A DNA stretch of 13,757 bases, from positions 1-13,757 of the forward strand of contig JAENWO010000029.1 in the NCBI GenBank assembly GCA_016649925.1. Direction: 5' to 3'. This document shows, in pieces, positions 6,829 through 13,757 of this stretch; position 1 is the first letter of the stretch; the number at the start of each line of letters is the position of its first letter. A model generated the notes under the pieces. The model had not been told where the DNA came from. It saw nothing but the letters and a program-made list of their open reading frames with translations, and did not search any database. Position numbers and translations under genes: made by a program. This DNA comes from Actinomycetales bacterium (GTDB taxonomy: Bacteria > Actinomycetota > Actinomycetes > Actinomycetales > Beutenbergiaceae).

Positions 6829-6958
6829 CGCAGCGCTGCCGAGCGGGCGGTGACCCAGATCTGCTCCGACGTCGGGGTTCAACTCACTGGGGACGTTCAG
6901 CCGGACCTTCCGGGACATCGTCGGCGAGAGCCCGATGACCGTTCCGGGTCGGTGGTGA
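6823..6958 (+). pseudogene. C-terminal remnant of an AraC-family regulator
   Basis: From about 6823 the plus strand reads LPRSAAERAVTQICSDVG. After a one-base shift at the GGGG run 6874-6877 it continues FNSLGTFSRTFRDIVGESP and stops at TGA 6956-6958. This is the second helix-turn-helix of AraC/XylS regulators, where VGFxSLGTFSRTFR is a hallmark. The sensor domain and first helix-turn-helix are absent, and the usual YRRR-type ending is replaced by VPGRW. With one frameshift and no start it cannot encode a working regulator. It abuts the topoisomerase remnant, so a deletion or recombination probably joined two decaying genes. Confidence 0.78.
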
Positions 6959-7008
6959 CCGCGGTCGCCCCGCTCGCACCACTGACCGCAGGGACCGGCC
7001 GAGGTCCT

Positions 7009-7887
7009 CTACTCGGCGGGTATCTGCGGAACCCGCAGCATGCCCTCCTGGGCGATGGTCGCCACCAGGTCACCGCCACGGGTGAACACCTTCGCCACGC
7101 CTAGCCCGCGCCCGCCCTGTGCTGACGGCGAGGACTGCGCGTAGAGCAGCCAGTCGTTGACGTCGACGTCGCGGTGCCACCACATCGCGTGGTCCAGGCT
7201 TGCCACGCTCGCGCCCTTCGTGCGCCAGCTCAGGCCGTGCCGACGCATGATCGGCTCCAGCATCACCTGGTCGCACGCGTACGCGAGCATCGCCCGCTGC
7301 AGCAGCTCACCGACCGGCACCTCGCCCCGGGCCCGCATCCACAGGTACTGGATGTCGGTGGTCTGGGCGGCCGGGCCGGTGAACAGCGCGCCGTCGACGT
7401 GGCGCATGTCGAACGCACCGGTCCGGTAGAAGAACTTCCCCACGGGGTGGTCCAACGAGTTGAACATCTCGACCGAGCTGGGCAGGGCCTCGGGCCCGGG
7501 CACGTGCGGCATCGCCTCGTGGTGGTTGAGCCCCTGCTGCTGCCCCTGGAAGGAGGAGATCATCGACAGGATCGGCTTGCCGAACTGGATCGCGTGGGTG
7601 CGCCGGGCGCTGAAGGAGCGGCCGTCCCGCAGGCGTTCGACGGCGAACGTGATCGGTTCGTCGAGGTCGCCCGGACGCAGGAAGTAGCCGTGCACGGAGT
7701 GGGGGAGGCGCTCGTCGGTCACCGTCCGTCCCGCCGCGAGCAGTGCCTGGGCGAGCACCTGGCCGCCGTAGACCCGGCCGTGCAGCTGCGGCAGGGAGTG
7801 GCCGACGAAGGTGTCCTCGTCCACCCGCTCCAGCTCGAGGGCGTTCAGCACGGCGTCCAGCGGTTTCGGTTCGTCGGCCTCGTTCAT
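7009..7887 (-). CDS. tesB: acyl-CoA thioesterase II (TesB family)
   Basis: A 292-residue double-hotdog thioesterase that cleaves fatty acyl-CoA to free acid and CoA in the cytoplasm. Family landmarks are HGRVYGGQVLAQAL (36-49), HSVHGYFLRPGD (63-74), SFSARRTHAIQFGKPI (91-106), SLDHAMWWHRD with the catalytic Asp (D232), SSPSAQGGRGL near 252-262, and a C-terminal QEGMLR holding the catalytic Gln (Q280). Length matches E. coli TesB (286). The ATG at 7887 overlaps the globin stop in ATGA, so tesB is translationally coupled to glbO and read from its promoter. The long frame running further upstream lies over the globin gene and is not real. Downstream lie the topoisomerase/AraC remnants. Confidence 0.95.
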   Translation of the reverse strand: MNEADEPKPLDAVLNALELERVDEDTFVGHSLPQLHGRVYGGQVLAQALLAAGRTVTDERLPHSVHGYFLRPGDLDEPITFAVERLRDGRSFSARRTHAIQFGKPILSMISSFQGQQQGLNHHEAMPHVPGPEALPSSVEMFNSLDHPVGKFFYRTGAFDMRHVDGALFTGPAAQTTDIQYLWMRARGEVPVGELLQRAMLAYACDQVMLEPIMRRHGLSWRTKGASVASLDHAMWWHRDVDVNDWLLYAQSSPSAQGGRGLGVAKVFTRGGDLVATIAQEGMLRVPQIPAE

Positions 7888-8369
7888 CGCGTGCCCTCCG
7901 CCTCGTCGAGCGTGTTCACCATGGAGTGGGCCGCACGTTCGAGGTAGTCCCACAACGTGGCCTCGTGCTGCGGCGCGAGCTTCGCCTCGCGCACCGCCAC
8001 CCGCATGTGGTCGAGCCACCGGTCCCGCGCGGCGGGCGTCACGGCGTAGGGCGCATGGCGCATCCGCAGGCGGGGGTGTCCCCGCTGCTCGGAGTACGTG
8101 GTGGGCCCGCCCCAGTACTGCTCGAGGAACATCCGCAACCGGTCCTCGGCCGGGCCGAGGTCCGCCTCGGGGTACATCGGTCGCATCAGATCGTCGGCGG
8201 CCACCTGCTCGTAGAAGCGATGGACGATCACGCGGAACGTGTCCTCACCGCCGACGGCGGCGTAGAACGAGTCGTTGCGCACGTGGTCGCCGCCGCGGGC
8301 CCGCAACCCGAGCGTCTGACGGTCCGGTGGGGCGCTGGCGGAGGGGTCGGGCGACGGCAGGGTGCTCAC
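7884..8369 (-). CDS. glbO: group II truncated haemoglobin (trHbO type)
   Basis: A haem protein that binds oxygen and may deal with NO or peroxide; in mycobacteria trHbO is linked to respiration and redox defence. Matches include FYEQVAADD with distal Tyr B10 (Y53), RPMYPE with Tyr CD1 (Y66), FLEQYWGGPTTYSEQRGHPR, RLRMRHAPY with proximal haem ligand H105, and RWLDHM with Trp G8 (W118). The globin core starts near residue 34. From GTG 8369 there is a 30-residue Pro/Ser/Asp-rich extension absent from M. tuberculosis GlbO. GTG 8282 (protein MRNDSFYAAVGG) is the alternative start. I favour 8369 because TAGGCT lies 7 bases before it, fitting a leaderless transcript. It is the first gene of a pair with tesB. 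Confidence 0.95.
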   Translation of the reverse strand: MSTLPSPDPSASAPPDRQTLGLRARGGDHVRNDSFYAAVGGEDTFRVIVHRFYEQVAADDLMRPMYPEADLGPAEDRLRMFLEQYWGGPTTYSEQRGHPRLRMRHAPYAVTPAARDRWLDHMRVAVREAKLAPQHEATLWDYLERAAHSMVNTLDEAEGTR

Positions 8370-8376
8370 GGGGCAC

Positions 8377-8382
8377 AGCCTA
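8377..8382 (-). promoter_or_regulatory. -10 element of leaderless glbO-tesB transcript
   Basis: On the minus strand TAGGCT ends 7 bases before GTG 8369 and no Shine-Dalgarno lies between them. A CTGACG 15 bases upstream is a poor -35. The short distance implies transcription starting at or next to the start codon. Confidence 0.45.
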
Positions 8383-8399
8383 ATGTCGGCGGGGGGCCG

Positions 8400-10088
8400 T
8401 CAGAGCGCGAGCTCCGCCAGCACGGTCAGCTCGGCCCGGGCAGCCGCCCGGGCGTCATAGGCGCTCGTGGTGGCCAGTGCGAGCGTGGCGGCCCGGCGGC
8501 ACTGGTCGAACGTCGTGGCCTCGAGGACGGCGGCCACGTCACCCAGGGCGCGGGGCGTCATCGACAGGCTGGTGACGCCCAACCCGACGAGCACGGCAGC
8601 CAGGGCCGGGTCCGCGGCCGCTTCGCCGCAGACGCCCACGGGCCGACCCTGCGCGTCGCCACCGGCGCAGGTGGCGCGGACCAGCTGGAGGACGGCCGGG
8701 TCCCACGGGGTGGACAAGGGGGCGAGGGCGCCGAGCAGCCGATCGGCCGCGAGGGTGTACTGCGTGAGGTCGTTCGTGCCGATCGAGGCGAACGCGGCGT
8801 GCGCGAGGATCGGCCCGGCGAGCAGCGCAGCGCTGGGCACCTCCACCATCACCCCGGCCGTGCCCAGGCCGTGGCGCGCGCACGCCGCGACGAAGTCCTC
8901 CGCCTCGCTGACCCGGGCCACCATCGGTGCCATCACCCACACCTCGGCGTCCTCCGACTCGGCAGCGCGCGCGATCGCCGTGAGCTGGTTCTGGAGCACC
9001 TCCGGGTTCTTCCACGACGTCCGGTACCCGCGCACCCCGAGGGCCGGGTTCGCCTCGTCCAGGTTCGTCAGGAACGGCAGCGGCTTGTCCGCTCCGGCAT
9101 CGAGCGTGCGGACCACCACCTTCTTCCCCGCGAAGGCGGCCAGCACGGCGCGGTAGGCCTGCACCTGCTCCTCGATGCTCGGCTCGCTCTCCCGCTCGAG
9201 GAAGCAGAACTCGGTCCGGAACAGCCCCACCCCCTCCGCGCCGGCCGCCGCGGCCGCCTGCGCCTGTGCCGGGTCCCCGACGTTCGCGAGCAGCTGCACC
9301 CGGTGTCCGTCGCTCGTGCGGCCCTGGCCGGAGAACGTGCGGGCCTTCGTCCGCACGCTCGCCGCACGGACCTGCTCCTCGCTCGGTGAGAGCGTGACGG
9401 AACCGGATCCGCCGTCGACCACGATCATCGCGCCCTCGCGGATCCGCAGCACGGCCTCCCCGACGCCGACGACGGCCGGGATGCCGAGCGCACGGGCCAG
9501 GATTGCGGTGTGCGAGGTCGGCCCGCCCTCGGCCGTGACGAGAGCCAGCACCGACGCCGCGTCGAGCTGTGCAGTATCGGCCGGTGCGAGGTCACGGGCG
9601 ACGAGCACGAACCTCTCGGAGCGCTGCGGCACGCCTGGCACCGGTGAGCCGGTGAGCACCGCGATGATGCGGTCGCGCACGTCGGTGACGTCACGGACCC
9701 GCTCGGCGAAGTACCCGCCCAGCGACTGGAACTGCTGAGCCACGGCTCCCGCTGCCTCCCAGACCGCGCGCTCGGCAGTGACGTGTGCCTCCCGAACCCG
9801 CTTCTGGGCGTCCTTGATCAGGGTGGGGTCGGTGGCGATCTGCGCCGTCGTCGCAAGCACCTCCTGGGCGGTCCCGGAGGCCTCCTCGGCCCATGACCTC
9901 AGCCGGTCCGCCACGGTGCGGGCGGCATCGGAGATGGCGGCGGCGGCAACCTCGGGATCTGTGTCGGTGGGGTTGGCGCCCGGTTCGGCCCCCCCGGTCA
10001 CGACCATGACCGCCGGTCCTGCCGCGCGCCCCGGTGAGACGCCCACGCCGCTGATGGTCCCGGGGTGGGGGCTGGGGGAGATCGACAT
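8400..10088 (-). CDS. ptsI: PTS enzyme I (phosphoenolpyruvate-protein phosphotransferase)
   Basis: Transfers phosphate from phosphoenolpyruvate to HPr, the first step of the PTS, in the cytoplasm. It has 562 residues against 575 in E. coli. In order: the N-terminal HPr-binding/phosphohistidine domain with GGPTSHTAILA (phospho-His H193, equivalent to E. coli H189), the linker, and the PEP-binding barrel with GVGLFRTEFCF (286-296), RTLDAGADKPLPF (327-339), NPALGVRGYR (347-356), GTNDLTQYTLAADR (437-450) and VGVCGEAAADP with catalytic C487. The frame is open further upstream, but ATG 10088 has AAGGG 8 bases before it and starts just before the family sequence. ptsH is not adjacent. A PTS EIIB gene diverges from the same 130-base upstream region. 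Confidence 0.97.
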   Translation of the reverse strand: MSISPSPHPGTISGVGVSPGRAAGPAVMVVTGGAEPGANPTDTDPEVAAAAISDAARTVADRLRSWAEEASGTAQEVLATTAQIATDPTLIKDAQKRVREAHVTAERAVWEAAGAVAQQFQSLGGYFAERVRDVTDVRDRIIAVLTGSPVPGVPQRSERFVLVARDLAPADTAQLDAASVLALVTAEGGPTSHTAILARALGIPAVVGVGEAVLRIREGAMIVVDGGSGSVTLSPSEEQVRAASVRTKARTFSGQGRTSDGHRVQLLANVGDPAQAQAAAAAGAEGVGLFRTEFCFLERESEPSIEEQVQAYRAVLAAFAGKKVVVRTLDAGADKPLPFLTNLDEANPALGVRGYRTSWKNPEVLQNQLTAIARAAESEDAEVWVMAPMVARVSEAEDFVAACARHGLGTAGVMVEVPSAALLAGPILAHAAFASIGTNDLTQYTLAADRLLGALAPLSTPWDPAVLQLVRATCAGGDAQGRPVGVCGEAAADPALAAVLVGLGVTSLSMTPRALGDVAAVLEATTFDQCRRAATLALATTSAYDARAAARAELTVLAELAL

Positions 10089-10170
10089 GGTTGTGCCCTT
10101 CGTCGCGCTGCCGTGGACCTGGGGTTTCATCTCACCATTCTGCGGACCGTCCCCGTCCCGGCGTGCCGGT

Positions 10171-10186
10171 TGTAGAGTGGGATACA
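10171..10186. promoter_or_regulatory. operator-like TGTA-N8-TACA site between ptsI and EIIB
   Basis: TGTA (10171-10174) and TACA (10183-10186) form an inverted repeat around 8 bases, overlapping the putative EIIB -10. Just upstream lies CCGGCGTGCCGG (10158-10169), another small palindrome. Their position in the shared upstream region suits a regulator controlling both genes. The regulator is unknown. Confidence 0.3.
10173..10178 (+). promoter_or_regulatory. probable -10 of EIIB gene
   Basis: TAGAGT fits TANNNT and lies 40 bases before the GTG start, giving a leader of roughly 34 bases that contains the Shine-Dalgarno GGGGAG. No good -35 is visible, so an activator may be involved. Confidence 0.33.
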
Positions 10187-10218
10187 TCACACGGGCAGGG
10201 CGAGACTGGGGAGTGCAT

Positions 10219-10449
10219 GTGAGCAAGGCCGAGGAGATCCTGGCTGCTCTTGGGGGCGGTTCGAACGTCGTCGACCTCGAGCCGTGCATCACGCGGCTGC
10301 GGGTCGAGGTGAACGACCCTGAGCTCGTCGACGAGGCCAGCCTGCGCACGCACGGTGCGTTCGGCGTCGTCCGCTCCGGACGGGTGGTGCAGGTGGTGGT
10401 CGGACCCGAGGCGGACACCCTCGCGGCCGACATCGAGGACCTGCGCTAA
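10219..10449 (+). CDS. stand-alone PTS EIIB component (glucose/N-acetylglucosamine family)
   Basis: A 76-residue single EIIB domain. It opens SKAEEILAALGGGSNVVDLE and then carries the phosphocysteine motif C23-ITRLR, followed by LRTHGAFGVVRSGRVVQVVVG, as in the glucose-family EIIB fold. It should take phosphate from an EIIA and pass it to sugar held by an EIIC membrane partner, neither of which is in the window. GTG 10219 has GGGGAG (10208-10213) 5 bases upstream; GTG 10213 in the same frame is less well placed. Some actinobacteria (Streptomyces NagF) encode the GlcNAc EIIB separately, so a GlcNAc or glucose role is plausible but inferred. It diverges from ptsI and converges on the MscS gene. 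Confidence 0.92.
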   Translation: MSKAEEILAALGGGSNVVDLEPCITRLRVEVNDPELVDEASLRTHGAFGVVRSGRVVQVVVGPEADTLAADIEDLR

Positions 10450-10454
10450 CGCGT

Positions 10455-10477
10455 GGTCCGGCGCTCAGCGGCCGACC
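10455..10477. terminator. stem-loop between convergent EIIB and MscS genes
   Basis: GGTC (10455-10458) pairs with GACC (10474-10477) and GGC (10460-10462) with GCC (10471-10473), with one bulged C. It fills most of the 33-base gap between two converging stops and could serve both strands. No T-tract is present. Confidence 0.4.
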
Positions 10478-10482
10478 CGGCG

Positions 10483-11352
10483 TCATTCGCCGAGACTGAT
10501 CCCGGCCGCGGCGAACTCGTCGAGCGCCCGACGCCGCAGCTCGCTGGCCACCGTCCACTGCTTCCCCGGTGAGGTGCGCACGCTCCACCGCAGGACCGCT
10601 CCCTTGGCGCTGAGTCCCTCCACCCTCGACTCGGCCTGGTCGGGGTGGACGATCGCCGCGTAGCGTTCGTCGGTGCGCAGGTCCGCCGTGATTGCCGCGA
10701 GGACGTCGCGGGCCGCCGTCACGTCGGAGCCGGCTGCCACGAGCACCTCCACGATCGCGCGGGACCAGCCCTGCGTCTCGTTGGCGACCCTGAGGATCTC
10801 GCCGTTGCGCACGTACCAGAGCCGGCCGTCGTCGTCCCGCACGGTGGTGATCCGGAGGGCCACCTCCTCGACAGTCCCGCTGGCGAGGATGCCGCCGCCG
10901 GTGCCCAGCTCCACCCGGTCACCCACCCCGTACTGGTCCTCGATGAGCATGAAGAGCCCGCTGATGATGTCCCGCACGAGGGACTGCGCGCCGAACGCGA
11001 GCGCCACGCCGATCACCCCGGCGGACGCGAGCAGGGGTGCCACGTCCTGACCGAGCTCGCTGAGCACCATGATGAGGGCGATCCCGCCGACGACGACGCC
11101 GATCGTGGAGTTTACGACCGAGCGGAACGTGTGCAGCCGCTGCTGACGGCGAGGACTCGGCCCGCCCACGCTGACCCGGGCGTTCTCCCCGGCGTGTTCG
11201 TTCGCGGCCGGCAACCGGGTGAGCCGGCGCACTCCGCGCGCGACCGCGAGCCGCAGCAGCGCTGTCAGCGCGACGGCCACCAGGATGATGATGAGGATGC
11301 GCACGGGCGGGCCCGTCAGCGTGTTGACGACGGCGGGGGTGCTGAGGATCAC
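10483..11352 (-). CDS. MscS-family small-conductance mechanosensitive channel
   Basis: A 289-residue inner-membrane channel that opens under membrane tension to release solutes on osmotic down-shock. Predicted helices: TM1 about 17-40 (RILIIILVAVALTALL), TM2 about 80-101 (NSTIGVVVGGIALIMVL) and the pore-lining TM3 about 104-136 (Ala/Gly-rich, ending GAQSLVRDIISGLFMLIED). GVGDRVELG then starts the beta domain and a soluble C-terminal vestibule follows. The loop between TM1 and TM2 is charged. GTG 11352 is chosen because TAGGCT lies 6 bases upstream and the hydrophobic segment begins soon after; there is no Shine-Dalgarno, so it may be leaderless. It converges with the EIIB gene and diverges from malQ. 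Length matches E. coli MscS (286). Confidence 0.94.
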   Translation of the reverse strand: MILSTPAVVNTLTGPPVRILIIILVAVALTALLRLAVARGVRRLTRLPAANEHAGENARVSVGGPSPRRQQRLHTFRSVVNSTIGVVVGGIALIMVLSELGQDVAPLLASAGVIGVALAFGAQSLVRDIISGLFMLIEDQYGVGDRVELGTGGGILASGTVEEVALRITTVRDDDGRLWYVRNGEILRVANETQGWSRAIVEVLVAAGSDVTAARDVLAAITADLRTDERYAAIVHPDQAESRVEGLSAKGAVLRWSVRTSPGKQWTVASELRRRALDEFAAAGISLGE

Positions 11353-11358
11353 CTGGTC

Positions 11359-11364
11359 AGCCTA
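11359..11364 (-). promoter_or_regulatory. -10 element of leaderless MscS transcript
   Basis: On the minus strand TAGGCT ends 6 bases before GTG 11352, the same arrangement as at glbO. No clear -35 is seen. The 126-base gap between this gene and malQ must hold both divergent promoters; on the plus strand only a weak TATAGC (11449-11454) stands out. Confidence 0.42.
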
Positions 11365-11478
11365 GTCAGCGGCGCGGTCGGGCAGCGGTGACGCCGCGCG
11401 TCCCGGCGACCGTGCGCGTGCAAGTGCCCGTCCTCTGACAAGATCAGGTATAGCCGCCAGGACCGAGACACTTTTTCG

Positions 11479-13659
11479 ATGGGGAGCGCTGGACCAGCTG
11501 TGATTGACCCGGACATGAACGCTGACGTTCTCAGCGACGACCTTCGCGAGCTCGCGGCGGCGCACGGCGTGGCGACGGAGTTCTGGGACTTCCACGGGCA
11601 GCACCGCACCGTGAGACCGGCGACGATCCGAGCCGTCCTCGCCGCCCTCGGCGTGGCCGCGGACACCCCCGAGCACATCGCCTCCTCACGGGCGCAGCAC
11701 GAGATCGCCCCGTGGCGCCGGATCCTGCCCCCGAGCGTGGTGATGGCCGCCGGGACCGAGGCTCGCGTCGCCGTGCATGTGCCCGACGGCGCGGCGGTGC
11801 GCCTTCGCGTGCAGCTCGAGGACGGCTCGACGGAGGTCGAGCTCGGCCAGGTCGACGAGTGGGTCGCCCCGCGCGAGGTCGGCGGTCGAATGGTGGGGCG
11901 CGCGACGTTTCTCCTGCCGGCGGACCTGCCGCTCGGCTGGCACACGATCGTTGCCGGCGTCGACCATGACGACGATGCAGCCCGCTCCACCCTGGCGGTC
12001 ACCCCGGCCACCCTGGACGTCCCGGAGCTGCGGCCGGAGCTCGGCGGACGCGCCTGGGGCCTGACGACACAGCTGTACTCTGTGCGCTCGCGCCGCTCAT
12101 GGGGGATCGGCGACCTGGCCGACCTCGCCGAGCTGACCAGCCTGGGTGGCGAGCTCGGCGCCGACTTCCTCCTCATCAGCCCGTTGCACGCGGCCGAGCC
12201 CGACGTCCCGATGACGCCGTCGCCCTACCTGCCCGCGACGCGGCGGTTCGTGAACCCGATCTACATCCGGCCCGAGGACATCCGCGAGGTCGCCTACCTG
12301 CCGAACTCCCAGCGGACCCTGCTCGAATGGGGCCTCGAGGCGATCAGCCCCACGAACAGCGACCCAGGGCCGCTGGACCGCGATGCGGTCTGGGAGGCGA
12401 AGAAGCCTGCGCTCGAGACGATCTTCGGTGCCGGCCGCTCCAGGGCCCGGCAACGTGAGTTCGATCGGTTCCGCCGGGAGCAGGGCGAGGGCCTGGAGGA
12501 CTTCGCGCTGTGGTGCGCGGTGCACGAGCGCTTCGACAAGACGAGCTGGCCGTTGTCCGTCGAGGGCTCCGTCCCCGGCGTCGTCACCCGGTTGCGCCGG
12601 GAGCTGCGCGAGCGGGTGGACTTCCACTGCTGGCTGCAGTGGGTCGCCGACTCCCAGCTCGCCCGCGCCCAGCACACCGCGATCGCGTCGGGCATGCGGA
12701 TCGGGGTCATGCACGACCTCGCCGTCGGCGTGCACCCCGAGGGCGCAGACGCGTGGTCGCTGCGAGACGTCCTGGCGCAACGCATCTGCGTCGGTGCGCC
12801 GCCAGACATGTACAACCAGCAGGGGCAGAACTGGTCCCAGCCGCCGTGGCGGCCCGACGCGCTCGCCGAGACCGCATACTCGCCGCTGCGCGACATCGTG
12901 CGCACCGTCCTGCGGCATGCGGGCGCCCTGCGGGTGGACCACATCCTCGGTCTGTTCCGGCTGTGGTGGATCCCGGACGGCGCGGGCGCCGACGAGGGCA
13001 CCTACGTGCGCTACGACCACGAGGCGATGATCGGGGTGCTGGCGCTGGAGGCGCACCGGGCGGGCGCCGTCGTGATCGGCGAGGACCTTGGCACGGTCGA
13101 GCCGTGGGTGCGGGACTACCTGACCAGCCGCGGCATCCTGGGGACATCGGTCCTGTGGTTCGAGCGCACCGAGGGCAACCAGCCGCTCCCGCCGGAGCAC
13201 TACCGCCGGCTGGTCCTGGCGACGGTCACCACGCACGACCTGCCACCGACGGCCGGGTACCTGGCCGAGGAGCACGTCGACCTTCGGGACCGGCTCGGCC
13301 TGCTCACCGAACCCGTGGCCGAGGTGCGCCTCGAGGCGCAGATCGAGCGGGAGCGGATGCTCGAGGCCCTGCGGCAGCGGTTCCTGCTGCCCGAGGACCC
13401 CACGGAGCGTCAGGTCGTCGAGGCGCTGCACCGGTACATCGTGCGGGCGCCCTCGATCCTGCTCGGCGTCTCGTTGGCGGACGCGGTGGGGGAACGCCGT
13501 GCCCAGAACCAGCCAGGCACGGACACCGAGTACCCGAACTGGAAGGTGCCGCTCGCCGACGGCGCTGAGAAGGTGGTCCTCGTCGAGGACCTTCCCGGCA
13601 ACGCCCGGTTCGCCTCGCTGATCGCCGCGATCACCCACGACCTGCGCGAGCAGGGCTGA
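11479..13659 (+). CDS. malQ: 4-alpha-glucanotransferase (amylomaltase, GH77)
   Basis: Transfers alpha-1,4-glucan segments between maltodextrins in maltose and glycogen metabolism, in the cytoplasm. At 726 residues it is the long actinobacterial form, with an N-terminal beta-sandwich region (about 80-180) before the GH77 barrel. Barrel landmarks are GLTTQLYSVRSRRSWGIGD (194-212), PSPYLPATRRFVNPIYI, GAPPDMYNQQGQNWSQPPW, ALRVDHILGLFR with nucleophile D487, VIGEDLGTVEP with acid/base E535, and TTHDLPPTAGY with D587. The start is uncertain: ATG 11479 has no ribosome-binding site, GTG 11500 has GGGGAG 13 bases upstream, and ATG 11515 (MNADVLSDDLRELAAAHG) begins nearest to conserved sequence. I keep the longest. 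It diverges from the MscS gene. Confidence 0.96.
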   Translation: MGSAGPAVIDPDMNADVLSDDLRELAAAHGVATEFWDFHGQHRTVRPATIRAVLAALGVAADTPEHIASSRAQHEIAPWRRILPPSVVMAAGTEARVAVHVPDGAAVRLRVQLEDGSTEVELGQVDEWVAPREVGGRMVGRATFLLPADLPLGWHTIVAGVDHDDDAARSTLAVTPATLDVPELRPELGGRAWGLTTQLYSVRSRRSWGIGDLADLAELTSLGGELGADFLLISPLHAAEPDVPMTPSPYLPATRRFVNPIYIRPEDIREVAYLPNSQRTLLEWGLEAISPTNSDPGPLDRDAVWEAKKPALETIFGAGRSRARQREFDRFRREQGEGLEDFALWCAVHERFDKTSWPLSVEGSVPGVVTRLRRELRERVDFHCWLQWVADSQLARAQHTAIASGMRIGVMHDLAVGVHPEGADAWSLRDVLAQRICVGAPPDMYNQQGQNWSQPPWRPDALAETAYSPLRDIVRTVLRHAGALRVDHILGLFRLWWIPDGAGADEGTYVRYDHEAMIGVLALEAHRAGAVVIGEDLGTVEPWVRDYLTSRGILGTSVLWFERTEGNQPLPPEHYRRLVLATVTTHDLPPTAGYLAEEHVDLRDRLGLLTEPVAEVRLEAQIERERMLEALRQRFLLPEDPTERQVVEALHRYIVRAPSILLGVSLADAVGERRAQNQPGTDTEYPNWKVPLADGAEKVVLVEDLPGNARFASLIAAITHDLREQG

Positions 13660-13725
13660 GCCTGACCGCTTCCGTCGCCGGCAGGACGCACTGCTCACGC
13701 CACGCGGTGCTCACCGCCGACAGCC

Positions 13726-13757
13726 CGGCCCGCTCGACCCGCTCGGCCCGCTCGACC
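13726..13757. repeat. 18-base tandem repeat cut by window edge
   Basis: CGGCCCGCTCGACCCGCT (13726-13743) is followed by the first 14 bases of a second copy before the sequence ends. It may continue beyond the window. On the minus strand it could encode a VERAER-type helical repeat, but no gene is established here. The rest of 13660-13725 shows nothing I can name. Confidence 0.6.

Noticed and set aside
6469..6918. Single intact 149-residue leftward gene in the thioesterase gap
   Set aside because: Only its middle resembles a protein (topoisomerase IB); its first part is antisense to an AraC remnant and its last part is out of frame and overlaps the thioesterase.
7743..9389. Long rightward open frame over glbO, tesB start and ptsI
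   Set aside because: It is antisense to three genes with clear family motifs on the minus strand.
12097..13698. Long leftward open frame antisense to malQ
   Set aside because: MalQ on the other strand has all catalytic residues; the antisense product shows no recognisable domain.
13631..13757. Leftward frame at the right edge (VERAERVERAGLSAVSTAW) as the C-terminus of a neighbouring gene
   Set aside because: It would overlap the malQ end by 29 bases, and another frame on the same strand stops sooner (at 13695). Too little sequence to choose.

Overview
The window is chromosomal DNA of a high-GC actinobacterium. Third codon positions are almost all G or C, GTG starts are common, and promoters look like actinobacterial TANNNT -10 boxes. 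The gene set (SSB-EttA-thioesterase run, group II truncated haemoglobin, long MalQ) resembles Micrococcales such as the Cellulomonas/Beutenbergia/Georgenia group. That placement is inference from gene content, not a database result.

Layout. Positions 1-370 hold no confident gene: one weak leftward frame that leaves the window, a GC-rich stem-loop and short direct repeats. A tRNA-Arg(UCU) follows on the minus strand (371-443). A rightward run spans 555-6625: two overlapping dynamin-like/YfjP-like GTPases, a paralogous single-stranded DNA-binding protein, an EttA-type ABC-F ATPase broken by a frameshift, and a hotdog thioesterase. Positions 6612-6958 are a small gene graveyard: the C-terminal end of a type IB topoisomerase (minus strand) meets the C-terminal end of an AraC-type regulator (plus strand), both frameshifted. 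Then come the leftward pair tesB and glbO (overlapping stop and start), leftward ptsI (PTS enzyme I), a divergent small stand-alone PTS EIIB, a leftward MscS-family channel, and rightward malQ (4-alpha-glucanotransferase).

How the genes fit together. The content is mostly housekeeping: two membrane-associated GTPases, DNA maintenance (SSB), ribosome-associated ABC-F function, acyl-CoA thioesterases, haem protein, the common PTS phosphotransferase with one sugar-specific domain, osmotic protection and maltodextrin/glycogen metabolism. EI and EIIB diverge from a shared 130-base region, which suggests joint PTS regulation, but neither HPr nor an EIIC is in the window.

I see no clearly new biological system. 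The points most worth checking are the ettA frameshift abutting a perfect 18-bp palindrome, a perfect 24-bp inverted repeat straddling the ssb stop codon, the topoisomerase/AraC remnant junction, a 24-bp in-frame duplication in a GTPase membrane helix, and a recurring AGGCT-N6/7-GTG start context that suggests leaderless transcripts.
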